Origin: Rhizophagus irregularis
Lineage: Eukaryota > Glomeromycota > Glomeromycetes > Glomerales > Glomeraceae
DNA: 64,000 nt
Reading direction: 5' to 3'
Assembly: GCF_026210795.1 (NCBI RefSeq)
Contig: NC_089452.1
Location: 2,232,001-2,296,000, forward strand
Numbering within the stretch: position 1 is the first letter of the stretch; the number at the start of each line of letters is the position of its first letter. The notes beneath the pieces are model-generated. The model ran no database searches and had not been told where the DNA came from. It was given only the letters and a program-made list of their open reading frames with translations. Below, piece by piece: positions 11,701 through 21,295 of this stretch. A program made the position numbers and the translations under genes.

Positions 11701-13747
11701 ATCACGCCCGTATAATAAAAAAAATAATAATAATAAAATTAAAAGTAATATTTAAGTTTCTTAGCGCTCTCATTCAAGAAAAAATCAAATGTAACTAATA
11801 CCAATACACGACACGACGTTCTAAAACTATATAACGGGGAGTTCAACGGTAATTATACCTAATTCTTAATTCAAAAAAAAATATAATACAAAAACGTTAC
11901 ATCTAATACTCAACGTGTTACCATAACGTAGATCTTATCTTTTATCTTATCGGACCGAATTTTATTATGGTTAAAAAACTTTAACATTAACTTAGTTAGA
12001 AAGAAAGACATAATAAAATTTAATCTTAATAAATTATAATATGATAATTTCTTTTTTATTAGAATTCATATGAACAATATTAAAATATTACATGCATTTA
12101 ATTTTTTTTTTTTTATTAAATTTTTTAGCATAATATTAATTCAGAATAAACGTTACCTTATTAATTGATAATCAAAATAAATATGCTTGAGGATCAAAAC
12201 TTCTTGCGCCATTCCGCCTTTACCGTGAAAGTTAAAAATCTTTAATTTAGGTACAAAGTAAAGATTGCTATTTGATTTTCTTCGGGCAGCTGGAATCAAA
12301 AATGTGGCTAAAATTGTGGTTATTAGGAGATTTTCCATTTACGTACTAGTAAAATTAATTCGGTCAAATATAAATTCATTATATTTTTATAAGTTTTTGC
12401 TTGAAAGACATTATAAAAAACATATCGTGCATTGTAGGTTGTATAGTAATTATAATATAATAATAATCATATAGCGAAAAAATGGTAAATATATAGTTTA
12501 CTGCACATTAAGGAAATTAAGTTTCTGTAAATCTACAAGAAATATAAAAGATGAGATTCTAAGAAACATATCGGAGAATATCCTCGTACCTAATTATCAC
12601 TTCTTGAATGTTTCATCCGAAATTTAAAAAAAAAAATTACAATGTCATAAAAATAGCAACCAATTAGGTACTTTTATCTCATTCGAGTCGAATAAACCGA
12701 TAATCGGCCTTGACTTTTTTAGAACGGGCTGTTAACACAATTAGAAAGTACAATTTTATATAGGAAAAAATAAACAACCCTAATCTAACTTTTTATGTAT
12801 TAATATTTCTGCATCTAATATTTCTTATGTTATCATAATAATTTCCGGTTATTGTTAAAATTTTTTAATTCCAGAATTCACGGTCTGCAATGTAAAATCT
12901 CTTGTAACGATATTCTTAAACGATTTTAAATTGAAACGCTTCGAACCTCCTTGGTTACAACAAATTCCAAAATAGAAAAGTTCCAACAAAGAATACTTTC
13001 ATGTTGGTTTCGCAATTTTATTCAAAGTAGATCGTAAATTTTACTAAAGCGGTTATGATATTACTGTAAGACGTTACATATACAGCTGTAATAAGATGAT
13101 CAGTATTTCCCTCGTGACAAATTTTTTTATAAATTCGGATATACTCTAAGCCGATATATACCTAAGAAAAAATATAATTATAAGATTAAAGACGATACAA
13201 AATTTTAAATATTATAAATACATTTAATATACTGCATTGTTATAAATGGATAAATGGGCTTAATAATTTATTCATATATTATAAAGATAAAAAAAGTTAA
13301 TATTTATAACGTAATTTTGCATATCTTAAAATGATTCTATAAAGAAAATAAAGACGTGTGATACAAAATACAAATTATCGTCACACCTAAAATGATAAAC
13401 GTTCAACTTTATACTTAATAGAAGAATCTGACGGAAGATTTGAAAATCATAATTTTCGCGTGACACCGTAATTTTCGTGTGGCACCTGCGCACAGGAAAA
13501 AAAAAATAATTTTATAGTTAGTTGTTTTATTGTTTTTTTTACGTATAAATATTGCATCTAAAACCTCCTTCTTTCGAAAAAAATCTTTTGCAAAGAAATA
13601 ACAAAAATCAACTTGATAATTTCCTAAGCAAAAGATAAAAAAAATTAAATTAAATTCTCATAATTTTCTCATATTAAATTAAAAATAAAATAATAAAATC
13701 CTCATATTTTAAATTTTTTTTATTCTTCACCAATTTATTAATTCATC
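8703..13747. other. Long AT-rich intergenic region
   Basis: No gene I can support in about 5 kb. ORFs here are short and low complexity. A segment at 9045-9230 (TATTGACAATTTCACC, AATAATCACTAAATTAG) is related to 15080-15330, so both are copies of one dispersed repeat. Poly-A/T tracts and (AAT)n runs, for example near 10160 and 11715, are common. Part of 13400-13747 is probably the 5' region of the next ORF. Confidence 0.5.
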
Positions 13748-14320
13748 ATGAGCGTAGCACATTTAGAAATTCTTACTGATTCAAACAACTTTCAATCTTC
13801 TCATATTAATTCTGCATCGCAGAGTATTTTCCATGATAATATAAATTACGATTATTCTCAACAAACAGATTCTATTACCATCCCATCTCAATTATATTCT
13901 GAACAATCTTATTTTATGAATCAAAACGATTTATCAAATCAACAATATTCAATCAATCAACATTTACTTCAAAGTATACCGATTCATCCAACCAAATTTT
14001 TTTATCAGCCACCAAATGATCCTTTCAATTATCACATTAAATGTGAAAAAGTTTCTAACCAATCATTAAATAAGTCAATTAATAAACAATTAAAAGAAAA
14101 TGAATATACGTTCTTTTATTTACAATTAAGTGACTATCAATCTTATCAGATAACATGCGAAATGTTTACTCCTTCTTCGATTAATAATTATTTGAATAAA
14201 AATATTTATGGTATCGAAGTTGAACAGATACAAGAAGAGCTTGCTATATTTACACCTTATCACAAAGAAAATCTTAAATCCTATTTAACACAATACCTAA
14301 GTTATTATATACTTAATTAA
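13748..14320 (+). CDS. Hypothetical Asn/Ser/Gln-rich protein
   Basis: A clean 190-codon ORF with an ATG at 13748 preceded by ATTCATC and followed by a TAA, with no intron needed. The N-terminal two thirds are rich in N, S, Q and Y (SQLYSEQSYFMNQNDLSNQQ) as in disordered regulatory or secreted-effector proteins. The C-terminal part (~residues 118-190) looks folded: ENEYTFFYLQLSDYQSYQI, a Cys at ITCEMF, then YLTQYLSYYILN. There is no signal peptide and no membrane segment. I do not recognise the family. Length, ATG context and composition unlike the surrounding DNA suggest a real gene, perhaps a small fungal regulatory protein; this is inference only. Confidence 0.55.
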   Translation: MSVAHLEILTDSNNFQSSHINSASQSIFHDNINYDYSQQTDSITIPSQLYSEQSYFMNQNDLSNQQYSINQHLLQSIPIHPTKFFYQPPNDPFNYHIKCEKVSNQSLNKSINKQLKENEYTFFYLQLSDYQSYQITCEMFTPSSINNYLNKNIYGIEVEQIQEELAIFTPYHKENLKSYLTQYLSYYILN

Positions 14321-15079
14321 TTAATTTTGAACATTATTATTAATTACACTATCTAATATAGAATTTTAATAGTTAATTTGTATAGTTATATAATTAGATA
14401 TTTTAATTAATTTAATTTGAACAATAATTTTGTCATTAGATTTAATCTTGAAAACATGTTCCATATATAAAATTAATAATTTCATGTTATCAAGTTAATA
14501 AAACAATAAAACCTTTTGTTAATCTAGACTATTTTAATTAGATTTTATTTAGATTTTTTTATATCGATTTCAATATTATTACTAATACCTAATGATCGTC
14601 ATCTTAATAAAAAGCTTCTCATATAAAGAAGATCCAAAAATGGAAACTTTAAAACTTTATTCGATTATCATAGCCAAATAAATCTTTGGATTTTCAAATT
14701 CTAATGTTGCACCACAATAATTAACCTCGTTTCAGATCATCAGATATACCGTACTAACATAACATGCACAACCTTATATACAGCACACCGTAACGCAAGT
14801 CATTTAAATAATTTACAATTTGTTTATTTACTAAGAACTGATCACCATGATAACATTCACATTTTCATGTCACGTTAAAAATATTAGATACTCGAAATAC
14901 CACTTTGATGGTGCCGATACTTGCAAAGTATAGTACGATACAGTACTATCAAAAATAATAGCTTATTAGTTTGGTCCTTTTAATTCTCCGTATCCTATTT
15001 CTATTGAGCCTGGTTAATTTTACCGTTAATTACTTTACCAAAAATCACTTCAACGACAAACGTTTCACCGATAGGGTGG
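14321..15079. other. AT-rich non-coding DNA
   Basis: Likely 3' flank of the upstream ORF and spacer. No ORF, RNA or repeat is supported. Confidence 0.5.
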
Positions 15080-15225
15080 TCATTTCGCAATAAATGTTTC
15101 ATCAACTATCATTTTATTGACAGTTCATTTCGCGATAAACATTTCATCGACTGTCTTTTTATTGACAGTTCATTTCGCGATAAACGTTTCATCGACTATC
15201 TTTTTATTGACAGTTCATTTTGCTC
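15080..15225 (+). repeat. 45-bp tandem repeat, about 3 copies
   Basis: Units beginning GACAGTTCATTTCGCGATAA follow each other at 15119 and 15164, with a diverged unit upstream (15080-15118) and a partial one downstream from 15209. Each carries a TTTCATCGACTATC segment. The unit is related to a single-copy stretch at 9045-9120, so the tandem expansion happened inside a dispersed repeat. Confidence 0.75.
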
Positions 15226-15417
15226 ATTTTAAAGAAAATTAAATTACCTTTTTTTTTGTTTTTGCCAGTTAAAATTAATATAAATGATAAATAATAATAA
15301 AAATTTGAAACTATAATAATCACTAAATTAGAACCATGTTAAAAAATAAAGAACAATTTTTGTATTTTTATACGAAAGTCATATACTGTATATATATTTT
15401 AGTTTTTTACTTCAAGT

Positions 15418-15530
15418 CACCGGGGTGATCATCACCGTTGGCCAGAATTATCAATTTTTACCGGCACTATATTTTTTTAATGCTAGTCGATCGTCATAAT
15501 TTCAGTTACCGGTGATCATCACCCCCGGTG
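15418..15530. repeat. Small inverted repeat (113 bp) with self-palindromic arms
   Basis: The arms CACCGGGGTGATCATCACCG (15418-15437) and CGGTGATCATCACCCCCGGTG (~15510-15530) are near-perfect inverse copies. Each also contains the palindrome GGTGATCATCACC. Together they can fold as a long hairpin or a cruciform. Size and symmetry suggest a very short MITE or foldback element; no target duplication was found. Confidence 0.6.
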
Positions 15531-16526
15531 ATAGTTAGAAAAATTCTATATTTTAATTTATATTTAATTTCATAATATTTATAAATTATATGTCAATGAG
15601 ATTTCCGTCGGCAAATGCTTATCGGTGAAACGGCTATCGATGATATGATTGTTGGTGAGTTAAATGCGTTCCTTTCTTGTAGCTGTTATTTTAAAATAAT
15701 TTTTTTTTTATAAGATTAATATGTATTCGTACTCAAAAACTTTTGTTTTAATAGATTTTGAAGAAAATGTGTTTTGATCGTGTGTCTACCTTTATCTACT
15801 ACATTTTCGAAGTTGGAACTTTTCAAAAAAATCTTAATCAGTTAATATTAAATTTTTTTTTTTTAGTTGCAACTTGCAAATAATATTATACTCACATATT
15901 AGTTGTATTTCATTCGTCTTGTTATTACAATTATACTGGTCACATCGAACTGGACATTTCCTGAAACATCCAATTTCTCGAATTCCAATATTTTGCATAA
16001 ATTGCTGTTTTTTAAATTTTGTTAGACAATAATTAAAGTGAGACATTCTAGATTTCTAGTTGAATGATAACTGTTCATTCGCGTTTCTTTTGTGAATGCA
16101 TTTTGTATAAACTTTAATAATAAAGTTAAAAAATTTGGTGAAATCAAATTTACGAGAAAAAAACACTTCTGTATGTCAAGAAAATTAATTCATAACTGAA
16201 ATTAAAAATTATACTGAAAAATTATGCCAAGAAATTTTTCTCCCGAAGTACAAACATCAATTTAATTTTGATTTTTTTTTTCCTTTGATAATGAATAAAA
16301 ATGCTTGCTGTATTGTTTAGAGACAAATTTTTTATATTTCACATGATGATATTCTTGGCTAAAAACGATTGAATCACGTGATATTAGTAAGATATTTCCC
16401 GATAATATCCCTCAATTTTATCACCTAATCATTAGAAAAAAATCTTTCCCCTTTTTTTATTTTTGTTAGTTTTCCGCAGTAATTAGTGTAGGTTTCGTTT
16501 TAAGTTTTATTTTATAAACACTTTTA
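15531..16526. other. AT-rich non-coding DNA
   Basis: No gene is supported. The minus-strand frame at 15834-16046 contains several Cys residues but does not form a domain I recognise and has no flanking exon evidence. Confidence 0.45.
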
Positions 16527-16570
16527 AGGGGAAGAGGCCCGGAAGGGCGCCTCGGGCATAAGGCGAGGTT
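16527..16570 (+). promoter_or_regulatory. GC-rich leader block upstream of the 309-codon ORF
   Basis: AGGGGAAGAGGCCCGGAAGG and the next ~24 bases form an isolated GC-rich island in a >70% AT context. Internal complementarity (GGCCC...GGGCGCC, CCTCGGGC..GCGAGG) could fold as a stem-loop 35 nt before the ATG at 16605. It may be the 5' leader of a repeated gene or retroelement. Function unknown. Confidence 0.35.
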
Positions 16571-16604
16571 TCAGTATTCTTTTTATACCCAAACCCAAGG
16601 GAAA

Positions 16605-17534
16605 ATGTCTTCTTTTATTCGCATAGACGATTATGAAAATTACGATATACCGAATAATGGTTTTACTGGTCTCAACCAACACTCTAATAAAAGAGTTTCC
16701 GACAAAGTTTCTACTTGGAAAGATATTACATCTAACGCTCCTTTAACTACTTTTCACACTTCTCCTAGTACAAAACCTTTCAATAAACCTTCTTCTTTTT
16801 CTTCGCCGGTGGGAAAATTTCCGTTGAAAGTTTCTTTTTCCAAATTTCACGTGACTCGTCCAAATCGGGCTGGATACAACAAGATTTATGAAATCAGACG
16901 ATCAAGAAGTTACTTTTTTGAGTTAAATGATCTACCTGCAAACACCAATGATATTCATCTTAAAATTTACACAAATGATTATCATATGAAAAATACCCCT
17001 ATCTCTTATCGCAACACGAGTTCTACGCCGAATGACAAATATAGAATTAGTTGTATGCTTACACACTTTTTTTCTTCACAAAGAGTTTTACCTCGCAAAA
17101 TACAACAAAAATTTTTTTCTTTTATACGAGATAGATTATTGGCTCGAAAAAATATGATTTCATCACGTGCTAACAATTCACGTGAACGTAATACTACGAC
17201 CAGGACCTTTTTTAATTTTACATATAAAAAATATCGTTTTCATTTTGGAATATATATCCCTTGTTCTCAACAACATCCACATTCAACCTTTTATGATTCC
17301 CGTGAACACTGTCAGGTTCCTAGTCCATTCGTCATGTCTCAATGTAGACGTGCATGTGTTATGCACCAATCAATTTTTTTTCATAACGAAAATTTAAACG
17401 GGTATATAGCAAACATGTATTGTATGGTTAGCTTTGTATGTATTGTATTATTAAAACTTTTTAATGTATGTAATGTATCAATTATGTATGTATTGTATGA
17501 TAAATGTGGTAGTTTCATGTATTATTTGATTTAA
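16605..17534 (+). CDS. Hypothetical protein, possibly from a multicopy element
   Basis: The ATG at 16605 opens 309 codons. The N-terminal ~200 residues are protein-like: an acidic start SSFIRIDDYENYDIPNNGFT, a Ser/Thr/Pro-rich stretch to ~65, then basic segments (KFHVTRPNRAGYNKIYEIRR; FFSSQRVLPRKIQQKFFSFI). The last ~70 residues run into DNA made of degenerate TGTATG repeats and are probably not native coding sequence. The real gene may therefore end earlier, be spliced, or be truncated near 17400. No domain recognised. A retroelement ORF is possible given the GC-rich leader and the adjacent retroposon at 18062, but this is not shown. Confidence 0.4.
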   Translation: MSSFIRIDDYENYDIPNNGFTGLNQHSNKRVSDKVSTWKDITSNAPLTTFHTSPSTKPFNKPSSFSSPVGKFPLKVSFSKFHVTRPNRAGYNKIYEIRRSRSYFFELNDLPANTNDIHLKIYTNDYHMKNTPISYRNTSSTPNDKYRISCMLTHFFSSQRVLPRKIQQKFFSFIRDRLLARKNMISSRANNSRERNTTTRTFFNFTYKKYRFHFGIYIPCSQQHPHSTFYDSREHCQVPSPFVMSQCRRACVMHQSIFFHNENLNGYIANMYCMVSFVCIVLLKLFNVCNVSIMYVLYDKCGSFMYYLI

Positions 17535-18061
17535 GGATAACTTCTTGCCACACTTTTTATTACCAAATTTAATTATTTACACATTTTTCATGTACTGGCT
17601 AAAACAATTCAACGCGTATTATTATAATCTTTTCTTTTTATTTAAAAATAAATATTTTTACCCTGTTTATTACTACTTTTTCATTTAAAAAAAATATATA
17701 AATATTTTTACGCGTTTTTATTACTGCAATCTTCTCTTTCTTTTATTTAAAATATTTCTATTGTGTTTATTACTATGTCTAAAGTAAATCCTGTTATTCT
17801 TTACTATATCTGATGACGAAACTATATCTGAAAATGAAATTTAATTCCTTGAGTCATCTATGAATATAAGGAACATTTATTTTATTTATAATAAAAAATA
17901 CTTAAATTTTTTTTTGTAAATTCTAATATTATGTATGGCGAAAATAAGTATGCCATACATCATTTTTAATATCCATACATGTATGGGCACAATCAAAGCA
18001 TACATAAGCATACAATACATACAACGTTAAGCATACACTACATGTTTTATAATCACCTAAT
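17535..18061. other. Spacer with inverted TGTATG/CATACA repeats
   Basis: Degenerate TGTATG repeats at about 17415-17520 (for example TGTATGTATTGTAT) face CATACA-rich repeats at 17940-18045 (GCATACATAAGCATACAATA) in inverse orientation. The two blocks could pair across ~450 bp of AT-rich DNA. No gene is seen between them. Confidence 0.5.
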
Positions 18062-18430
18062 TTAAACAATGTCCGAAAATATGGACGTCAGAACCCTACA
18101 CTACCTGCTACTAGTATGGTCAACGACAAACGCTCACATGCTAACCTACTACATGACAGATGGAACTGTAGATGGAAAAAAGATGTTATATCCCATCGAT
18201 TGGGTATTAGTTATAAGGAATCTTATCTGGCTCGCTCTAAAGGATCAGTAATACATCATGCAAATAAGCATATGTACCGTAAATGGCTGGACACCTTTTC
18301 AATCCAACGAAGTAAAAATGTTAAAACAGCGAAAGCACAGGAAATCCGTTTCCGTAGGGCATGTAGACGAACTTTTCATGCCAAAGAACATAATAACCTC
18401 GATACGATGAGGCACAGACTTATCACCGCT
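18062..18430 (+). pseudogene. 5' half of the retroposon ORF, cut by the Polinton-like element
   Basis: The frame is open from the retroposon edge (18062) through an ATG at 18116 to the insertion point at 18430. It encodes basic, Trp/His/Arg-rich sequence (NLLHDRWNCRWKKDVISHRL; RFRRACRRTFHAKEHNN). Residues beyond 18430 in the same frame come from the terminal inverted repeat and end at an unrelated stop, so the native protein is interrupted. Its continuation is in frame at 33033. No family recognised; possibly the C-terminal part of a LINE polyprotein. Confidence 0.6.
18426..18430. repeat. 5-bp target-site duplication (CCGCT), left copy
   Basis: CCGCT directly abuts the left terminal inverted repeat. 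The identical CCGCT follows the right one at 33028-33032. Counting only one copy brings the two halves of the interrupted ORF into the same frame, which independently supports this boundary. Polintons are usually reported with 6-bp duplications, so 5 bp is slightly unusual. Confidence 0.85.
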
Positions 18431-19022
18431 GTCGTCGGTCTGGATGTGTGTCTCGCTACCGCTCCACCCACCTCGGCCAGGGCCTCGCAGTACCTATATC
18501 TCGCTATCGCTCCACCTATATCGCCCCTACGGGGGATCAGGAATCCCCCATATATACTACTACCATGGCCACAGTGGCCATGGCTGGTCACACTACTTTC
18601 CAACTCCTTTTTTTTTATCCATTTTTTCTTATATATAAAACTACTATGACCACTATGACCACTATGACCAGACTACTAAAAAGTGGATAAAAACACGAAT
18701 AAAGCCGAAATCAGACAGAATATCCGGTCATAGTACTGGCCACAGTTCGAAAAACTTATGATAATACTATGGCCACCTTAGTTAGCCCCTCAGGCTCCAA
18801 AACCCGATTTAAGCTATGACCACCCTTTATCTACTTACCTGAGACACCGAACTATGCCACCGAACTATGACCGCCGAACTATGACCACCGAACTATGACC
18901 GCCGAACTATGACCACCCTTTATCTACATACCTGGGACACCAAACTATGACCACCGAACTATGACCACCGAACTATGGCCACTTTCCCCGTCAGAAAAAA
19001 TAAGTAATTGAACAATGGGTAT
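18431..19022 (+). repeat. Left terminal inverted repeat (592 bp)
   Basis: Starts GTCGTCGGTCTGGATGTGTG and matches the reverse complement of 32474-33027 with few differences. Its length excess comes from extra copies of an internal ~14-bp tandem unit (CGAACTATGACCAC variants, 18845-18980). It contains a 21-bp interrupted palindrome centred on CCATGGCCAC/GTGGCCATGG (18563-18583), a GGGGGAT..ATCCCCC hairpin (18531-18549) and three CACTATGAC repeats (~18642-18670). Short ORFs across the TIR are symmetric artefacts. Confidence 0.92.
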
Positions 19023-19061
19023 TGAGAATAGAGCATATCAAGATAAGTTTAGAAGACAGTA

Positions 19062-19382
19062 CTAATCCGTCTTCCTCTTTTTTGCCTCCTTAAGGCATTT
19101 ATCAATACACTGTTTACACGCGTCATCAGAATCTAAGATTTTCTGTCCAAGTTTTTTGCATTGCCGATTGTAAGCCGTCTGCTGTCTCTTAGCAGCGGTT
19201 TCTTTTCTTTTCTCCTTAGTCTTCTTCTTGATCATCCAGTCTATTCCAGTAAAAGTATTCTTATGCATACCACAAATTGTGCAGTCACCATGCAGCCGGT
19301 AACGCCCATTTGTAGTCATATCTTGTATTTCACTAGCCGTCTCAGTTTCCTTCTTGCACTTTAGGCAGTAAAAACGTGTCAT
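19062..19382 (-). CDS. Small zinc-ribbon protein (DUF5679-like)
   Basis: 106 codons from an ATG at 19382. The N-terminus has one CxxC pair (YCLKCKKETE), then NGRYRLHGDC and a second CxxC (CTICGMHKNTF), the spacing of a zinc ribbon. This layout resembles the DUF5679-type domain I know from large DNA viruses and Polinton relatives; I assign it by motif memory, not by search. The C-terminal half is a strongly basic helix (KKKTKEKRKETAAKRQQTAY) followed by CKQC..C residues. The gene is head-to-head with the integrase, with only 44 bp between starts, and its stop lies just inside the left TIR. A nucleic-acid-binding or virion-associated role is inferred. Confidence 0.7.
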   Translation of the reverse strand: MTRFYCLKCKKETETASEIQDMTTNGRYRLHGDCTICGMHKNTFTGIDWMIKKKTKEKRKETAAKRQQTAYNRQCKKLGQKILDSDDACKQCIDKCLKEAKKRKTD

Positions 19383-19426
19383 TTTAAGATTTGAAATCTA
19401 AAACCATTCCTTTAATTTGTTGTAAT

Positions 19427-20518
19427 ATGTCACACTTAGAGAATTACTATAAGTACTACAATCTCTCCGGAGTACCAGCACGAATTCTAAAAGGTGAAGA
19501 GCACTACAACCTATACAAAAAGCCCCTAAAGGAAAAGTCAACAGAACGCCCAAAGGTAATTGTATGGAAACCAAATGCAACACATCAGGCAGATCTTGCA
19601 GAAATGCCAGTTGACCCCAAAGGATTCCACTATTTTCTCGTAGTGGTGGAAGTTGCAGGAAAGAGAGTTGATGCAGAACCCCTAAAGGATAAGACTGCAA
19701 ATAGAGTTCTAAACGGGTTTGTCAAAATCTACAGAAGAAATCGTATTAAGCCACCAACACACAGACTGGAGACAGACTCCGGATCAGAATTCACTAACGA
19801 CCAGGTACGTGATTTTTTCCTGAACAGCCTAGGGGTAATGATGAGGTTCGGAGAGCCAGGAAGGCATAAACAGCAATCTTATGCTGAAAGAGCTATCCAA
19901 GCCATCCAAGAACCCCTTCTTAAACGAATGGTAGCACAGGAGTTGAAAACCGGGGTGACATCCGTGGAATGGTCAGAAGATTTCCATAATATAGTGAGTA
20001 AAGTAAATGAACTCTGGCAGAGAAATCCCCCAGACATTCTGACAGGATCACCCAAAGTGTCAAAAAAGACGGATCTCCTCTCTGAAGGAGCACGTGTCAG
20101 AGTCAAGTTAGATGAACCTATCTCAGTACTCGGTAATAAACTTCACGGAAAATTCCGTACAGGAGACATAAGATGGAACCCAAACATTCGTGTAATCAAA
20201 AAAATGATACTCTCACCCGAACAGCCTCCTACATATCTCCTTAACGGACCACATGGTCGATTAGGTGTATCCAGATGTGCATATACCCGAAAGGAATTGC
20301 AAGTAGTTCCTATTAATGAAAAGCCTCCACCTGACTCTATAATAAGAGGACAACCTGAAAGATTTGTTCCTGAGCAGATACTTCGGCATCGCATTAGAAA
20401 AGGTCAAGACCAGTATTTGGTTAAGTGGGAGCGCTATCCAGACACTGAGGCTACTTGGGAACCTGCTGACCAGTTGAAGGAGGATGTTCCTGACTTAATT
20501 CGCAAATTTTGGGAATAA
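19427..20518 (+). CDS. Retroviral-type (rve) integrase with C-terminal chromodomain
   Basis: Catalyses insertion of the element. The first ATG is at 19427; the open frame extends upstream only with a TTG. In the 363-residue protein the DDE core shows D in HQADLAEM (~56), D in ETDSGSEF (~117) and E in QQSYAERAIQ (~154), spaced 36 residues from the second D. The C-terminal ~50 residues form a chromodomain (RFVPEQILRHRIRKGQDQYL, VKWERYPDTEATWEP), which in Ty3/gypsy and Polinton integrases can direct insertion to modified chromatin. I see no HHCC zinc domain at the N-terminus. The catalytic residues look intact, and the 5-bp target duplication agrees with an rve integrase. Confidence 0.93.
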   Translation: MSHLENYYKYYNLSGVPARILKGEEHYNLYKKPLKEKSTERPKVIVWKPNATHQADLAEMPVDPKGFHYFLVVVEVAGKRVDAEPLKDKTANRVLNGFVKIYRRNRIKPPTHRLETDSGSEFTNDQVRDFFLNSLGVMMRFGEPGRHKQQSYAERAIQAIQEPLLKRMVAQELKTGVTSVEWSEDFHNIVSKVNELWQRNPPDILTGSPKVSKKTDLLSEGARVRVKLDEPISVLGNKLHGKFRTGDIRWNPNIRVIKKMILSPEQPPTYLLNGPHGRLGVSRCAYTRKELQVVPINEKPPPDSIIRGQPERFVPEQILRHRIRKGQDQYLVKWERYPDTEATWEPADQLKEDVPDLIRKFWE

Positions 20519-20543
20519 AAAAAAATAGAAGAATTAAAGGGTC

Positions 20544-21292
20544 TTATTTTTTATCCCCTCGATTAGCATCAGGAACTATCGGGATAAAAACATTCTTCCC
20601 ATCACAGGTAAAGGCTATATGTTCACGTGATTCATGGACATCATAATTGTAACGTTTCAGACACGTTCGGCTTAACCCAATTTCCCTATGCTTGTAACCA
20701 CTTAAGACTGCAAGGTCCTCAGTGATAGCATAATCAGGGGTAAGTTTGATTGTCACTCCCTTTACCATGCCGAATGTCCTACCTGTTCCTGAAGCACCAG
20801 ATATGTTATATGTAATACTCTTGTCAATATCCAACCCTAATTCCTCAGCAGCTTCTCTCTGAATAAAAGACGCATTAGCACAAGTGTCTGCTAAACACTG
20901 AATTGCTATTCCATTAACCTCCCCATCCAGTGCTAAAAGATCTTTAGTATTCTCTAAACGAGCTATGTCAATATCCATAGGATCATCTACCCTGATATCC
21001 TCTTCTTGTTCCTCCTCAACTAGGTCCTCCGGAATCTCTGTGACTTTTCTAGCAGACAATAACTCCTCCTGAAGAATCTCACGGAGTAATTTCCTAAAGT
21101 CTGCAGACCTTAACAGGCTTAATAAGTCATTCTTAGTAACAGCTTTTGCAGGTGTAAACTTACTACCAGTAACTTTCACAGGAATCTTAACAGGGGTTGC
21201 TTTGCCTTTCAATGGCACACTAGAAGAGCTAACTGCTGTCTTATTTGGGGACGACTTAAGAAGTTTTGAGATACTCGAACCTACTTTTTTTT
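20544..21292 (-). CDS. Retropepsin-like aspartic protease, probably made by -1 frameshifting from gag
   Basis: The open frame ends at 20544. The first in-frame NTG is a GTG at 21218, and there is no ATG before the protease domain, so a free start is unlikely. The frame stays open upstream through a 9-A run (21285-21293) at the end of gag, giving a Gag-Pro fusion after a -1 shift. The domain shows CLADTCANASFI, where DTCA replaces the usual DTGA/DSGA, followed by REAAEELGLD and a GASGTGRTFGMVKGVTIKL strand pair, as in Ty3/gypsy-type proteases. The N-terminal ~95 residues are an acidic linker (EDLVEEEQEEDIRVDDPMDI). Expected role: cleavage of the Gag-like polyprotein. The Gly-to-Cys change in the active-site triad is worth noting. 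Confidence 0.78.
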
Positions 21293-21295
21293 TGA
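21281..21295 (-). promoter_or_regulatory. Putative -1 ribosomal frameshift site (A AAA AAG before stop)
   Basis: On the minus strand gag ends TCA AAA AAA AAG TAG. The last heptamer A-AAA-AAG fits the X-XXY-YYZ slippery pattern in the gag frame and lies directly before the stop. A slip of -1 enters the protease frame (AAA AAA GTA GGT). The downstream 40 nt has no obvious strong hairpin by eye. Transcript slippage on the 9-A run would give the same product and is an alternative. Confidence 0.65.

Noticed and set aside
18448-18690. Overlapping ORFs in the TIRs (also 32768-33085)
   Set aside because: The same peptides appear in inverse orientation in both TIRs and follow tandem repeats and palindromes. 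No start context or domain.
19391-19426. N-terminal extension of the integrase
   Set aside because: The extension begins with TTG and adds only 12 codons; the first ATG is at 19427.
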